A stretch of 64,000 bases of DNA from NCED01 sp035493955 (GCA_035493955.1 DATJHI010000035.1:62001-126000); one strand, 5' to 3'; positions 10,468-19,675 are shown, numbered from the stretch's first letter. A program made the numbers and translations. The notes: generated by a model from the sequence alone, not told the origin.

Positions 10468-11952
10468 TCACCGCGACTCGTAACGGCCTTCGCGGGCCAG
10501 GTTGCCGAACTTGGTCAGGTCCTCGTTGAAGGACAGCTTCACTGTGCCGATGGGGCCGTGGCGCTGCTTGCCGATGATCACCTCCGCCTGGCCGTGCACC
10601 CGGTCCATCTCCTCCTGCCAGGTCATGTGCTCGGGCGTGCCCTCGCGGGGCTCGGCGCGGCCGAGGTAGTAGCTTTCGCGGAACACGAACATCACTGCGT
10701 CGGCGTCCTGTTCGATCGAGCCGGATTCGCGCAGGTCGGAGAGCTGCGGACGTTTGTCCTCGCGGTTCTCCACGTTCCGCGACAGCTGCGACAGGGCGAT
10801 GATCGGAACCGCCAGCTCCTTGGCCAGGGCCTTCAAGCCCTGGGTGATCATCGACACCTCCTGCACCCGGTTGTCGCCCTTGGAGCCGTCGGTGGTGACG
10901 AGCTGGAGGTAATCGACCACGATCAGGTCCAGGCCCACCGATCGCTTCAGCCGCCGCGCCCGGGCGGTCAGCTTGGCGATGGAGAGGCCGCCGGTGGCGT
11001 CGATGTAGAGCGGGCTTTCCTGGATCTCCAGCGCCGCGTCGCGCACCCGCCCGAACTCGGAGGCGTCGATCTCGCCCTTGCGCAGGCGGTCCGACGACAC
11101 GCCCGAGACCTCGGCCAACAGACGCATGGAGAGCTGCTCGGCCGACATTTCCAGACTGAAGAAGGCCACCACCCCGCCGTTGACGGTCTTCTTGGTCCCG
11201 TCCGGCTGCGGCTCCCAGGCATAGGAGCGGGCGACGTGGAAGGCGACGTTGGTGGCCAGCGCCGTCTTGCCCATCGACGGACGGCCCGCAAGGATCAGGA
11301 GGTCGGAAGGGTGCAGGCCGCCCAGGCGCTGGTCCAGGTCGATCAGGCCGGTGGACACCCCCGCCAGACCGCCGTCGCGGCTGAAGGCCTCGGCCGCCAT
11401 CTCCACCGCGCCCTGCAGGGCCTCGGCGAAGGAGACGAAGCCGGTGGACGTGCCGCCGCTCTCCGCCAGGTTGTAGAGTTGCTGCTCGGCGGCCTCGATC
11501 TGGTCGCGGGCCTCGAGCTCGGCGTCGCTCGCCGCCGAGGCGGAGATCTCGCCGCCTATGCGGATCAGGTCGCGGCGCAGGGCGAGGTCGTAGATCACCC
11601 GGCCGTAGTCGCGGGCGTTGGCGGCGGGGGGCGCGCGATCGACCAGGTCGGCCAGGTAGCGCAGGCCCCCCAGCTCCTCGAAGGCGGCGTCGCGGCGGAA
11701 CCGCTCCATCAGCACGATGGGCTCGGCCAACTGGCCCTTCTTGATATGGTCCTCCATGGCCGCGAACAGGCGGGCGTGGAAGGGCTCGTAGAAATGGCGC
11801 GCCTGCAGCCGGTCGCTGAGGCGTTCATAGGCGGCGTTGTCGTACAGGATCGCGCCCAACAGAGCCTGCTCGGCTTCGATGTTGCACGGGATATGGGCCA
11901 TGCCGGCAAGGACTGGGCTGGCGGCGTCGAGTGCGAGCGCGGAAGGGGACAT
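10468..11952 (-). CDS. dnaB: Replicative DNA helicase DnaB
   Basis: 494 residues. The N-terminal DnaB domain (IPCNIEAEQALLGAIL near residue 20) is joined by a linker to the RecA-like motor with Walker A GRPSMGKTAL, Walker B LIVVDYLQL and the ALSQLSRNVE DnaB motif. It is the hexameric replication-fork helicase. The sequence shows no sign of an intein. The start at 11952 (MSPSALALD) gives a short N-terminal extension; MAHIPCNIEAEQ is an alternative start 17 codons in. Two hairpins follow the stop. Confidence 0.98.
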   Translation of the reverse strand: MSPSALALDAASPVLAGMAHIPCNIEAEQALLGAILYDNAAYERLSDRLQARHFYEPFHARLFAAMEDHIKKGQLAEPIVLMERFRRDAAFEELGGLRYLADLVDRAPPAANARDYGRVIYDLALRRDLIRIGGEISASAASDAELEARDQIEAAEQQLYNLAESGGTSTGFVSFAEALQGAVEMAAEAFSRDGGLAGVSTGLIDLDQRLGGLHPSDLLILAGRPSMGKTALATNVAFHVARSYAWEPQPDGTKKTVNGGVVAFFSLEMSAEQLSMRLLAEVSGVSSDRLRKGEIDASEFGRVRDAALEIQESPLYIDATGGLSIAKLTARARRLKRSVGLDLIVVDYLQLVTTDGSKGDNRVQEVSMITQGLKALAKELAVPIIALSQLSRNVENREDKRPQLSDLRESGSIEQDADAVMFVFRESYYLGRAEPREGTPEHMTWQEEMDRVHGQAEVIIGKQRHGPIGTVKLSFNEDLTKFGNLAREGRYESR

Positions 11953-12200
11953 GATTTATAAATAGCTAAGGTGCGGGGCGGAAACAGCCGGGGGACGCGG
12001 GGGTTTCCACTGCCGTGGACCGTCCGTCCACAGCGAAGGCGTCGCAGGCGACGCAATGCGCGCCCCGAGTGCATCATTTCCTAAAGCAATTCGTGGGAGT
12101 GTCCGGTCGCCGCGACAAGCGGTCGCAGCTCGGGTCGGGGTTCGTTAACCTTGGAGCCTTGCTTGCCCGCCAGTGTGCACGCGTTCGGGGGGAACTATCC

Positions 12201-15044
12201 ATGACCGCCACAAGGGGTTGGCGCGCTGCTGCACAGTTCGGGGGGCTCGCCCTGGCGGTGTACGCCCTGACCTTGCTCAGCCTGAAGCTGCCGGAGGACG
12301 GGCGGCTGCCGCCGATCTGGCTGCCGAACGCCCTGGTGCTGGCGTGCCTGCTGAGGAACCCGCTTCGGCAGGGCTGGCGGGTGGTCCTGGCCGCCCTTTG
12401 CGGAAACATCGCGGCCGCGCTCCAGATCGGAGACGCGCTGCCGCTCGCGATCCTGCTGGGCGGGTTGAACACGGTCGAGGTGGTCGTCTGCCGCGTCGTC
12501 CTGGTTCGCCTGTTGCCGCGGGGCCTGGATCCGGCCGAGCCGAAGTCGCTCGGCCTGCTGGCCGTGGCCGCGGCCGGGTCCGCCTTGGCGGTCCTGCCGG
12601 CTTCAGGCCTGCTGGCGCTCAATGGATATGGCGCCGAATTTTTGGTGTTCGTCGTCCGGTGGGCGTCCCATGTGTTCGGCCTTGTCGTCCTTACCCCCTG
12701 TCTGCTGATCTTCAATCGGTGGCGCAGCTACGCCGGGGAGGCCGAGGCCGGACCGTTCGGCGTGGCGGCGCTGGTCGCGTACGGAGGCGCCTTGCTCCTG
12801 GCGTTCGGCCAGACCCGGTATCCATTGTTCTTCCTGGCGCCGCCCCTGCTGCTGGTGGTCGGCATGGAATTGGGGCTGCTGGGCGCGGCGGCGGGGGTGG
12901 CGGCGCTGGTGACGGCGGCGATGCTCGCGTCTCATGCGGGCGGCGCCACCCGGGCCTTCGTCATCGGCGCGCTGGCGGTGAAGGTCGGGCTGGTGCAGGC
13001 CTTCATCACCATGTCCAGCCTGTCGGGGCTGGTCGTGGCTTCCTTCGGGGTCCAGCGTCGCCGACTCAAGACGTCGCTGCTCCAGGCTTGGAACGAGACT
13101 CGGGAGCAGATGCGCCGGGCCGTCATGGCCGAAGAGATTGCCGAAACGGGCTACTGGCGGGTGGATCTCGAAAGCTTCGCCACCACCTGGTCTCCGGGCA
13201 TGTACCGTCTCACCGGCCGCGACCCGGCCGTCCCCGTGGATTTCGCCACGGCCTGGCACGCGATCCATCCCGACGACGTGGCGGAGTCCCAGGCCCGGTG
13301 GGACATGGTGCTGGCGACGGGGGGAACCTCGCCGAACGCCACCGTGCGCATGGTGCGTCCCGACGGGGACATCCGCCATCTTGCCGGCCGCATGACCGGC
13401 CAATGCGGTCCTGACGGCAAGGTCGAGGCCATCTTCGGGGTCCTGATCGACGTCACCGAGCAAAAGCGGACCGAAATGACGGTCGCCGAAAGCGAAGCCC
13501 GGTTCCGGATGCTCGCGGAGAGCACCCCCGACGTCATCGTCCGTTTGAACGCGGAGAGGCGCTTCATCTATGTTTCGCCTTCTGCCCGGCAGGTGTTGGG
13601 CTATGAGCCCCAAGAGCTGGTGGGTCAGTTCGGCCCCTCGTCGATCCATCCGGAGGACGAGCGGGTCCTGCTGGAGACCATGGACAAGCTCCGTCGAGGA
13701 CAAAAGCCGCTGCCGGCCACGCGCCTCCAACACCGGCGCCGGCGCAAGGACGGCTCCTACGTGTGGCTCGAGGGCAATCCGACCATCCTGCAGGACGAGA
13801 ACGGCGAGCTTACCGAAATCATCGACGTCCTGCGCGACATCACCGTCCAGAAGGCCATGGAGACGGAGCTGCAGGCCGCGCGGGACGCCGCCGAGGCCGC
13901 CGCCGAGGTCAAGTCCCAGTTCCTTGCCAACATGACCCACGAACTGCGGACGCCGCTCACCGCCGTGCTGGGATTCTCGTCCCTGCTGGCCGAGCAGCCT
14001 GAACTCGGCGAGACCGCGCAGGCCTATGTCGCCAAGCTCAACACTGCGGGCAAGGCGCTGCTGTCGATCGTCAACGACGTGCTCGATTTCTCCAAGCTCG
14101 AGGCCGGACAGCTCGAGATCGCGTCCTCGGCGATGTGCCCGGCGGACCTGGTCCGCGAGGCCGCCGACCTGTTCGCCTTCCAGATCGGCGCCAAGGGGAT
14201 CGCCCTGACGGTTTCGGGTTGCGAAGACCTGCCGGCCCGGGTGCTGGCCGACTCTGACCGCCTGCGGCAGATCCTGCTGAACCTGATCGGCAACGCCGTG
14301 AAGTTCACCGACGCGGGGGAAGTGCGCGTCGAGGTCCGCCACCTCGACGGGAAGCGCCTTGAGGTGGTGGTGGCCGACACCGGTCCGGGGCTTTCCCGCA
14401 GCCAGACCTCGCGGCTGTTCCAGCGCTTTTCCCAGGTCGACGGATCGTCCACGCGACGACATGGGGGCACCGGTCTCGGACTGGCCATCTGCAAGGGGCT
14501 GGTCGAGGCGATGGGAGGCGAGATCGGCGTCCGCAGCCGGCCCGGCCACGGGTCGAGTTTCTGGTTCGTCGTGCCGGCCCCGCCGGCGTCGGCGCCGGAA
14601 GCGGCGGCCGGGATGGCGGAGCCTCGGTTGGCCATGCCGGCGGCGGGTCTGCGCCTGCTCGTCGCCGACGATCATCCGGTCAATCGCCAGTTGGTCCGGG
14701 CCATCCTGGAGCCCTTCGGCGTCGAGGTCAGCGAGGCCGCCGACGGCCGCGAGGCGGTGGAGGCGGCGCTGAGGCGCCCGTTCGACCTGATCCTGATGGA
14801 CATCCGGATGCCGGAGGCCGACGGGGTGTCGGCCATGACCAGCATCCGCGAGTGCAAGGGCCCCAACCGTTCGATTCCGATCCTCGCCTTCTCCGCCGGC
14901 GGGGACAAGGAAGGCGTCGGCGCCATGGACCCCGGCTTCGACGGGCAGGTGGCCAAGCCGCTGACCGCTTCGGACCTGTTGAGCGCCGTGGCGGGCTTCA
15001 CGGTCCAGCCCCTGGCCGCCGGTCGGGCGAACGAGCGGTCCTAG
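12201..15044 (+). CDS. MASE1 hybrid sensor histidine kinase with two PAS domains and receiver
   Basis: 947 residues from the ATG at 12201, which has GGGGGGAA upstream; the open frame extends further 5' but without membrane or domain content. Domains in order: MASE1 multi-helix membrane sensor (about 1-310, with the family's LPPIWLPNALVLACLL motif), PAS (about 320-430), PAS/PAC (about 445-560), HisKA with the phospho-acceptor His580 in NMTHELRTPL, HATPase with NLIGNAVKFT and GGTGLGLAI, then a receiver with Asp867 in LILMDIRMP. No Hpt domain is present, so a separate phosphotransferase is implied. It faces away from dnaB and lies next to the RpfF-like gene. The ligand is unknown. Confidence 0.93.
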   Translation: MTATRGWRAAAQFGGLALAVYALTLLSLKLPEDGRLPPIWLPNALVLACLLRNPLRQGWRVVLAALCGNIAAALQIGDALPLAILLGGLNTVEVVVCRVVLVRLLPRGLDPAEPKSLGLLAVAAAGSALAVLPASGLLALNGYGAEFLVFVVRWASHVFGLVVLTPCLLIFNRWRSYAGEAEAGPFGVAALVAYGGALLLAFGQTRYPLFFLAPPLLLVVGMELGLLGAAAGVAALVTAAMLASHAGGATRAFVIGALAVKVGLVQAFITMSSLSGLVVASFGVQRRRLKTSLLQAWNETREQMRRAVMAEEIAETGYWRVDLESFATTWSPGMYRLTGRDPAVPVDFATAWHAIHPDDVAESQARWDMVLATGGTSPNATVRMVRPDGDIRHLAGRMTGQCGPDGKVEAIFGVLIDVTEQKRTEMTVAESEARFRMLAESTPDVIVRLNAERRFIYVSPSARQVLGYEPQELVGQFGPSSIHPEDERVLLETMDKLRRGQKPLPATRLQHRRRRKDGSYVWLEGNPTILQDENGELTEIIDVLRDITVQKAMETELQAARDAAEAAAEVKSQFLANMTHELRTPLTAVLGFSSLLAEQPELGETAQAYVAKLNTAGKALLSIVNDVLDFSKLEAGQLEIASSAMCPADLVREAADLFAFQIGAKGIALTVSGCEDLPARVLADSDRLRQILLNLIGNAVKFTDAGEVRVEVRHLDGKRLEVVVADTGPGLSRSQTSRLFQRFSQVDGSSTRRHGGTGLGLAICKGLVEAMGGEIGVRSRPGHGSSFWFVVPAPPASAPEAAAGMAEPRLAMPAAGLRLLVADDHPVNRQLVRAILEPFGVEVSEAADGREAVEAALRRPFDLILMDIRMPEADGVSAMTSIRECKGPNRSIPILAFSAGGDKEGVGAMDPGFDGQVAKPLTASDLLSAVAGFTVQPLAAGRANERS

Positions 15045-15083
15045 CCATGTTGCGATGCGACATCGCGTCCATCTAGGCGGGTG

Positions 15084-15329
15084 TTAATAATATGGTACAA
15101 TCTAAGCGTGAATTGAGCGGCAGCCAAAGGGCGCCCTTCGCTCGGCCTGTCGAACCGAGCCTACGCTTGGTCAGCGCGTGGCGCTGACTGATAAGCGAGA
15201 TCGTTAATCTTAGTGAGGATTGCGGTTAACTAGTGTTAACGCCGCGGCGCTTACAATAATTAATGATTAATTCACTATTTGTACCCCTAGCGCAGCTTGG
15301 CCATACCTGTATGATTAACGAATAGTTAA
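15084..15329 (+). promoter_or_regulatory. AT-rich upstream region with TTAA clusters and a CtrA-type box
   Basis: In this very GC-rich genome the 286 bp before the RpfF-like gene hold eight TTAA tetramers (15084, 15204, 15226, 15236, 15260, 15267, 15315 and 15326). The last pair forms TTAACGAATAGTTAA (15315-15329), which matches exactly the TTAA-N7-TTAA consensus of the Caulobacter cell-cycle regulator CtrA. The pair at 15226/15236 has a 6-bp spacer (GTTAAC-TAGT-GTTAAC) and is therefore not canonical. The box ends one base before the ATG at 15331, which would suit repression, or activation if the true start is further in. Confidence 0.55.
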
Positions 15330-15330
15330 C

Positions 15331-16284
15331 ATGGGGTTGGCCATGCTGAATTCGCGCGTCGTGTATGCGGACACCTTCGGGCGCTTGCCTCGGTTCCCGC
15401 GGTCCTACACCGCGCCGCCGACGCTGCGCCGCCCCTTGGGCGGCGAGCGATCCAGCCTGTTCAACCTGCGCCAGCTGGAGGTGCAGCTGGACGAGGCCGA
15501 CCGCACCCTTTGGACCTTCATGAAGCCGGAGGGCCGTCCGGCCTTCAACCCGGCCATGCTGAAGGACTACCAGAGGTGGCAGGACGAGATCGCCCGCACC
15601 TATGACGCCAGCCAGACGCCGATCCGCTATCTGGTGCTCGGGTCGCGGTTTCCGGGGATATTCTGCCTCGGCGGTGACCTCGACCTGTTCGCCCGCTGCA
15701 TCCGCGCCGGCGACCGCGACGCCCTGGTCCGCTACGGGAACGCCTGCGTGGGCATCCTCTATCGCAACATGATCGGACTAGACCGGCCGATCGTCACCAT
15801 CGGCCTGGTCCAGGGCGACGCCCTGGGGGGCGGCTTCGAGGCCCTGCTATCGTTCAACGTCGTGGTGGCCGAGCGCGGAGCCCGGTTCGGCCTGCCCGAG
15901 ACCACCTTCGGCCTGTTCCCCGGCATGGGGGCCCACTGCTTCCTGTCGCGGCGGCTGGGATCGGCCCAGGCCGAACGGATGATCCTCGGCGGGAAAATGC
16001 ACTCGGCCGAGGAGATGTACGACCTCGGCATCGTCCACGTCCTGGCCGAGCCGGGGCAGGGCGAGGCGGCGGTGAAGGACTACATCCGCCAGCACGGCCG
16101 CCGCCACGGGGGGCACCTCGGCGTCTACCGGGCCACCCGCACGGTCAATCCGATCACGCTGGAGGAACTGGAAGAGATCGTCGAGGTCTGGGCCGACTCC
16201 GCCCTGGAGTTGCAGAGCCGGGACCTGCGGCTGATGGAGCGGCTGGTGCTGGCCCAGAGCAAGCTGCGCGAGCGAGCGGGATAG
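15331..16284 (+). CDS. rpfF: RpfF-like crotonase (putative DSF-family fatty-acid signal synthase)
   Basis: 317 residues. The crotonase core closely follows Xanthomonas RpfF along its length: LGGDLDLFARCIRAGDR, GLVQGDALGGGFEALLS, GLPETTFGLFPGMGA, a GQG-AAV segment and a C-terminal EEIVEVWADSALELQSRDLR. The two glutamates that RpfF uses for hydration and thioester cleavage are kept as Glu170 and Glu190, the same 20-residue spacing. RpfF makes diffusible signal factor (cis-2-unsaturated fatty acids) from acyl-ACP. The N-terminus is about 30 residues longer than RpfF; an alternative ATG at 15343 has GGGG upstream. It is convergent with a membrane hybrid kinase, which recalls rpfF-rpfC pairing. 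Making DSF is inference. Confidence 0.85.
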   Translation: MGLAMLNSRVVYADTFGRLPRFPRSYTAPPTLRRPLGGERSSLFNLRQLEVQLDEADRTLWTFMKPEGRPAFNPAMLKDYQRWQDEIARTYDASQTPIRYLVLGSRFPGIFCLGGDLDLFARCIRAGDRDALVRYGNACVGILYRNMIGLDRPIVTIGLVQGDALGGGFEALLSFNVVVAERGARFGLPETTFGLFPGMGAHCFLSRRLGSAQAERMILGGKMHSAEEMYDLGIVHVLAEPGQGEAAVKDYIRQHGRRHGGHLGVYRATRTVNPITLEELEEIVEVWADSALELQSRDLRLMERLVLAQSKLRERAG

Positions 16285-16311
16285 GATCTTCCCGCTTTCG
16301 GGGAACGATCC
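16284..16311. terminator. Bidirectional hairpin between convergent rpfF-like gene and hybrid kinase
   Basis: Inverted repeat GGATC-TTCCC (16284-16293) with GGGAA-C-GATCC (16301-16311), one bulged base and a seven-base loop. It fills almost the entire 28-bp gap between two convergent genes and overlaps the last base of the rpfF-like stop codon. No T-run is present, so termination efficiency is uncertain. Confidence 0.5.
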
Positions 16312-16312
16312 C

Positions 16313-18247
16313 CTAGGCCGCTCCGGCGGCGGCCTCGACGGGCTGGGATTGCCCGTCCGCCGCCGCACCGTCCAGATGCCGCTGGATCGACGCCAGCAGG
16401 GCCTGGAAGTTGATCGGCTTGGCGGCCACCTCGTCCATGCCCGCCGCGAGGTAGGCCGCGGTCTGGTGCGCCATCACATTGGCCGTGAGCGCGATGATCG
16501 GCGTACGGGCCCGTCCCGTCGCCTGCTCCCGCGCCCGGATGGTCCTGGCCGCCGTCGGCCCATCCATCACCGGCATCTGCACGTCCATCAGGATGATGTC
16601 GTAGGGCTTGGCTTCCCAGGCCTCCAAGGCTTCGGCGCCGTTGCCGACGATGTGGTGCTCCACGTCGATCTGGCCCAGCAGGGTCTTCAGCACCATCTGG
16701 TTCACTTCATTGTCTTCGGCGCACAGGATCCGGATCCGCTCGCCGCTGACATCGGCCTGAGGCGCGGGCGCCTGGGCCTGGATCGGCGCCGGCGGTGCGG
16801 CCGGAGCGTGGGGCTGGGTCCAGATCGCGGGCCGGTTTTCGACGGCCCCGTCGCCGGCGGTTTCGGTGCGGGCCGAGCCGGACAGACGCCGCATCGGCGT
16901 CGAGAAGATGAACTCCGACCCCTTGCCCTGGATGCTGTTGACGGCGATGTCGCCGCCCATAAGTCCGGCCAGCTCCCGCGAGAGGGCGAGGCCCAGACCG
17001 GTGCCGCCGAACCGGCGCGTGGTCGAGGCGTCGGCCTGCAGGAACTTTTCGAAGATGCGGTCGAGGTTCTCCTGGCTGATGCCGATGCCGGTGTCGGCGA
17101 CGACGAGTTGCAGGACGCCGGCGCGGCGGCGCGCGGTGACGTGGACGCCGCCGCTGGCGGTGAATTTCACCGCGTTGGAGATCAGGTTGTTGGCGATCTG
17201 GCTGAACCGGGTGGCGTCGGCGAAATAGACCCCCTCGACGCCAGGCTCCAGGGTCAGGCTGTAGTCCAGGCCCTTCGACCGGGCGAGGTCGCCGAAGGCG
17301 GCGTGGGCCTGGCGGATCACCGGGCCGAGCTCGAAGGCGGCCTCTTCCAGTTCCAGCTTTCCGGCCTCCACCTTGGCCAGGTCGAGCACGTCGTTGAGGA
17401 TCGCCAGCAGCGTCTCGCCGGACTGGCGGATGATCTCGACCCGGTCGCGCTGGGCCGGCGACAGGGGCTCGGCCGCCAGGGTCTGGGCCATCCCCAGCAC
17501 CCCGTTCAGGGGCGTGCGGATCTCGTGGCTCATGGTGGTCAGGAAACTGGTCTTGGCGCGGTTGGCGGCCTGGGCCTGGGTCAGGGCCGCCTGCAACACC
17601 TCGGCGGCCTTGCGCTTCTCATTGGTGGTGACGATCGCGCGCCGCACCATGTCGTAGAGCTGCAGCACGATCTCGACCATGGCCAGGACGAAACCGATCG
17701 TGGCCACGCCGAGCGTACGGTACAGCGGGTCGGGCCACAGCAGCAGTCCCAGGGCGACCGGCAGGGCCGCCAGGCAGAGCTGGGCGATGGCGATGCTGGG
17801 ACGTCCCGCGTTGCGGCCGCAGATGCCCCCGGCATAGCCGATGGCGGTGCCGGCGGTGACCAGGTGGAGGCCCGGGCTGTGGCAACGCAACAGGGTCAGA
17901 AGCGACAACAGGCCGAGCAGGGCCGAATAGGACCAGGCCCCAAGCTCGTAGATCCGCTCCCATTGGGAGGCGGCCTGGTGATTGGCGGCCTTCACCTGGC
18001 GATGGTAGGCCAGGGCCGAGGCGACGCGGATCGTCGCCACCACGCTGATCAGCGCGGCGCAGACGGTTATCCACGGGTCGGCGGCGTAGCGGGCGACGAT
18101 CACCGCCACGCCGACGCCGCATACCGCGCCAACCACAAGCGACCCCGTCGACGCATAAAGCGCGCCGATCAAGGCCTGTCTGACTTCGGCGTCCAGCCCC
18201 CGATCGACCTTGCGGAGATCACGGACCCTGCCAAGTAGGGTAGGCAT
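16313..18247 (-). CDS. Membrane hybrid histidine kinase, RpfC-like layout
   Basis: 644 residues from the ATG at 18247, chosen because GGAGAGG lies just upstream; a GTG 12 bp further out would overlap that RBS. Five or six hydrophobic segments (about residues 28-198) without a large periplasmic domain are followed by a coiled linker, HisKA with His241 in TMSHEIRTPLNG, HATPase with NNLISNAVKFT and GGTGLGLAL, a Pro/Ala linker (about 480-500) and a receiver with Asp555 in IILMDVQMP. RpfC, the DSF sensor, has the same TM-HisKA-HATPase-REC order but adds an Hpt domain, absent here. Convergence with the RpfF-like gene makes it the likely partner sensor. This is inferred from context. Confidence 0.9.
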   Translation of the reverse strand: MPTLLGRVRDLRKVDRGLDAEVRQALIGALYASTGSLVVGAVCGVGVAVIVARYAADPWITVCAALISVVATIRVASALAYHRQVKAANHQAASQWERIYELGAWSYSALLGLLSLLTLLRCHSPGLHLVTAGTAIGYAGGICGRNAGRPSIAIAQLCLAALPVALGLLLWPDPLYRTLGVATIGFVLAMVEIVLQLYDMVRRAIVTTNEKRKAAEVLQAALTQAQAANRAKTSFLTTMSHEIRTPLNGVLGMAQTLAAEPLSPAQRDRVEIIRQSGETLLAILNDVLDLAKVEAGKLELEEAAFELGPVIRQAHAAFGDLARSKGLDYSLTLEPGVEGVYFADATRFSQIANNLISNAVKFTASGGVHVTARRRAGVLQLVVADTGIGISQENLDRIFEKFLQADASTTRRFGGTGLGLALSRELAGLMGGDIAVNSIQGKGSEFIFSTPMRRLSGSARTETAGDGAVENRPAIWTQPHAPAAPPAPIQAQAPAPQADVSGERIRILCAEDNEVNQMVLKTLLGQIDVEHHIVGNGAEALEAWEAKPYDIILMDVQMPVMDGPTAARTIRAREQATGRARTPIIALTANVMAHQTAAYLAAGMDEVAAKPINFQALLASIQRHLDGAAADGQSQPVEAAAGAA

Positions 18248-18429
18248 TCGCCTCTCCACAGTGGGCGGACAGAATAGCCGCGCTCATCTTACGAAGGGTT
18301 TACGCCTCATGGTGAACAGAGTGTTTCTATTCTGCCGGTCCATAGATCCTTAAGGACCACGATATAGATATCGATGAATTTGCCGAAACTCTATCTATCT
18401 TGGTAAGCATTGGTCGGGACAATGGGGGA

Positions 18430-19671
18430 ATGTCCACTGTAGCCTGCCTTCGTATCGCCGTCGGTCCAGAGATGGCGGCCGTCGACTCCGAGGTCCTGGC
18501 GGGCCTGGTCGCCAAGGTGGCTGGAGCCTATCTGGAAACCACCTGGCTGTGGCCGCGCCGGTTCGGGCTGGTGGCGCCGTTCTCCTTCGTGCTGGCGGAC
18601 CCGCGGGCCACGCGCCTGGACGCGCGCGAATTGCAGATCCTGGCGGCCAATCTCCAAGCCAAGCTGTTCGGCGCCAAGGGGGCGGGCGAGGTCTGCCTGT
18701 TGATGCTCGAAGGCGACCAGACCGAGGTGATGCGTTTCGCCGCGGCGCATGCGGATGAGATCGAGGCCCTGCTCTCAGGCGCGGACGACGGCTCGTTCGC
18801 GGGCCGGATCTGCAGGATCACCCCGACCGAGGTGACCAGCGTTGCGCCCCAGGGCGGTCCCGTCGACGGGGCGCCTTCGGTGGAGGAGCTGCAGGCCATA
18901 CCGGTGGCGAGCCCCCCGCCGGCCGGCGCGGACTGGCGCGGCATCTACCGCCTGGCCACCGAGAGCTTCGTCGGCGCGACCCTGAACGGCCCGGCCGGGG
19001 ACCGCGGCGATCCACGAGGGGAGGGCGACGACCCGTTCGTCCTCGAGCGCGACCTGGCGGGCCTGCGGACCGTGAGCAAGGCGGCCTCCACGACCCAGAG
19101 CGGACTGCTGTTCGTCAGCTTCTCGTTCTCGAGCCTGGTGAGGGCTTCGGTGCGCGCGGCGCTGAAACCGAACCTGGACGCCCTGCCGGCGGCCTGCCGC
19201 GCCCGGCTGGGCGCGACGATCCGGCAAGTCCCGCGCGAGCCTTCCTATGGCGGGCTTTCGGAGATGTTGCGCCTGCTGCATCCGTATTTCCCGGTGATCA
19301 ATCTCCAGACGGGCGATCCGGACTTCCGCATCGACTGCATCCCGGCCGAAAGCGTCCGCAGCGTCACCCTGGCCTTGTCCGGAACGGACGAACGGAGGCG
19401 GCTGGAGGCGATCCGTCGCTTCCTGGGCAGGAAGGCCCCCTATCAGGCCAACCGGGTCTGGCAGAACGTCGCCAACCTGCGCAGCCCGGCCGAGCTGGAC
19501 ATGTGTCGCCGGGGGCAGGCCCGGCTGGTGTTCGGGCCGGCGGTCTCGGACCTGGCGGCCGCGCCGGTCGGCGACTTGGCCGTACCATTCGCGGAGCTTC
19601 CCTACGGCGTGACGCGCAAGCGGACGTCCAAGCGCGCCGAGGCGGCGGAGCAGCTTCTCCCCGCAGGCTAG
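18430..19671 (+). CDS. Unrecognised 413-residue soluble protein next to the RpfF/kinase pair
   Basis: I do not recognise this protein. From the ATG at 18430 (GGGG just upstream; a TTG 30 bp earlier is possible) it has no signal peptide or membrane segment. Residues 1-130 look like an alpha/beta domain (FGLVAPFSFVLADPRATRLD, LLMLEGDQTEVMRF). A Pro/Ala/Gly-rich linker occupies about 135-200, and a second globular domain runs to the end, closing with ARLVFGPAVSDLAAAPVGDL and a basic tail. It is divergent from the hybrid kinase, sharing a 182-bp upstream region. A role in the same signalling module is a guess from context. Confidence 0.75.
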   Translation: MSTVACLRIAVGPEMAAVDSEVLAGLVAKVAGAYLETTWLWPRRFGLVAPFSFVLADPRATRLDARELQILAANLQAKLFGAKGAGEVCLLMLEGDQTEVMRFAAAHADEIEALLSGADDGSFAGRICRITPTEVTSVAPQGGPVDGAPSVEELQAIPVASPPPAGADWRGIYRLATESFVGATLNGPAGDRGDPRGEGDDPFVLERDLAGLRTVSKAASTTQSGLLFVSFSFSSLVRASVRAALKPNLDALPAACRARLGATIRQVPREPSYGGLSEMLRLLHPYFPVINLQTGDPDFRIDCIPAESVRSVTLALSGTDERRRLEAIRRFLGRKAPYQANRVWQNVANLRSPAELDMCRRGQARLVFGPAVSDLAAAPVGDLAVPFAELPYGVTRKRTSKRAEAAEQLLPAG

Positions 19672-19675
19672 ACGC

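Noticed and set aside
12015..12200. N-terminal extension of the MASE1 kinase
   Set aside because: The extra 62 residues are basic and lack domain features; the ATG at 12201 has a good RBS and begins right before the membrane domain.
15226..15239. GTTAAC-TAGT-GTTAAC as a second CtrA box
   Set aside because: Spacer between TTAA halves is 6 bp rather than 7, so it was kept only as part of the AT-rich region.
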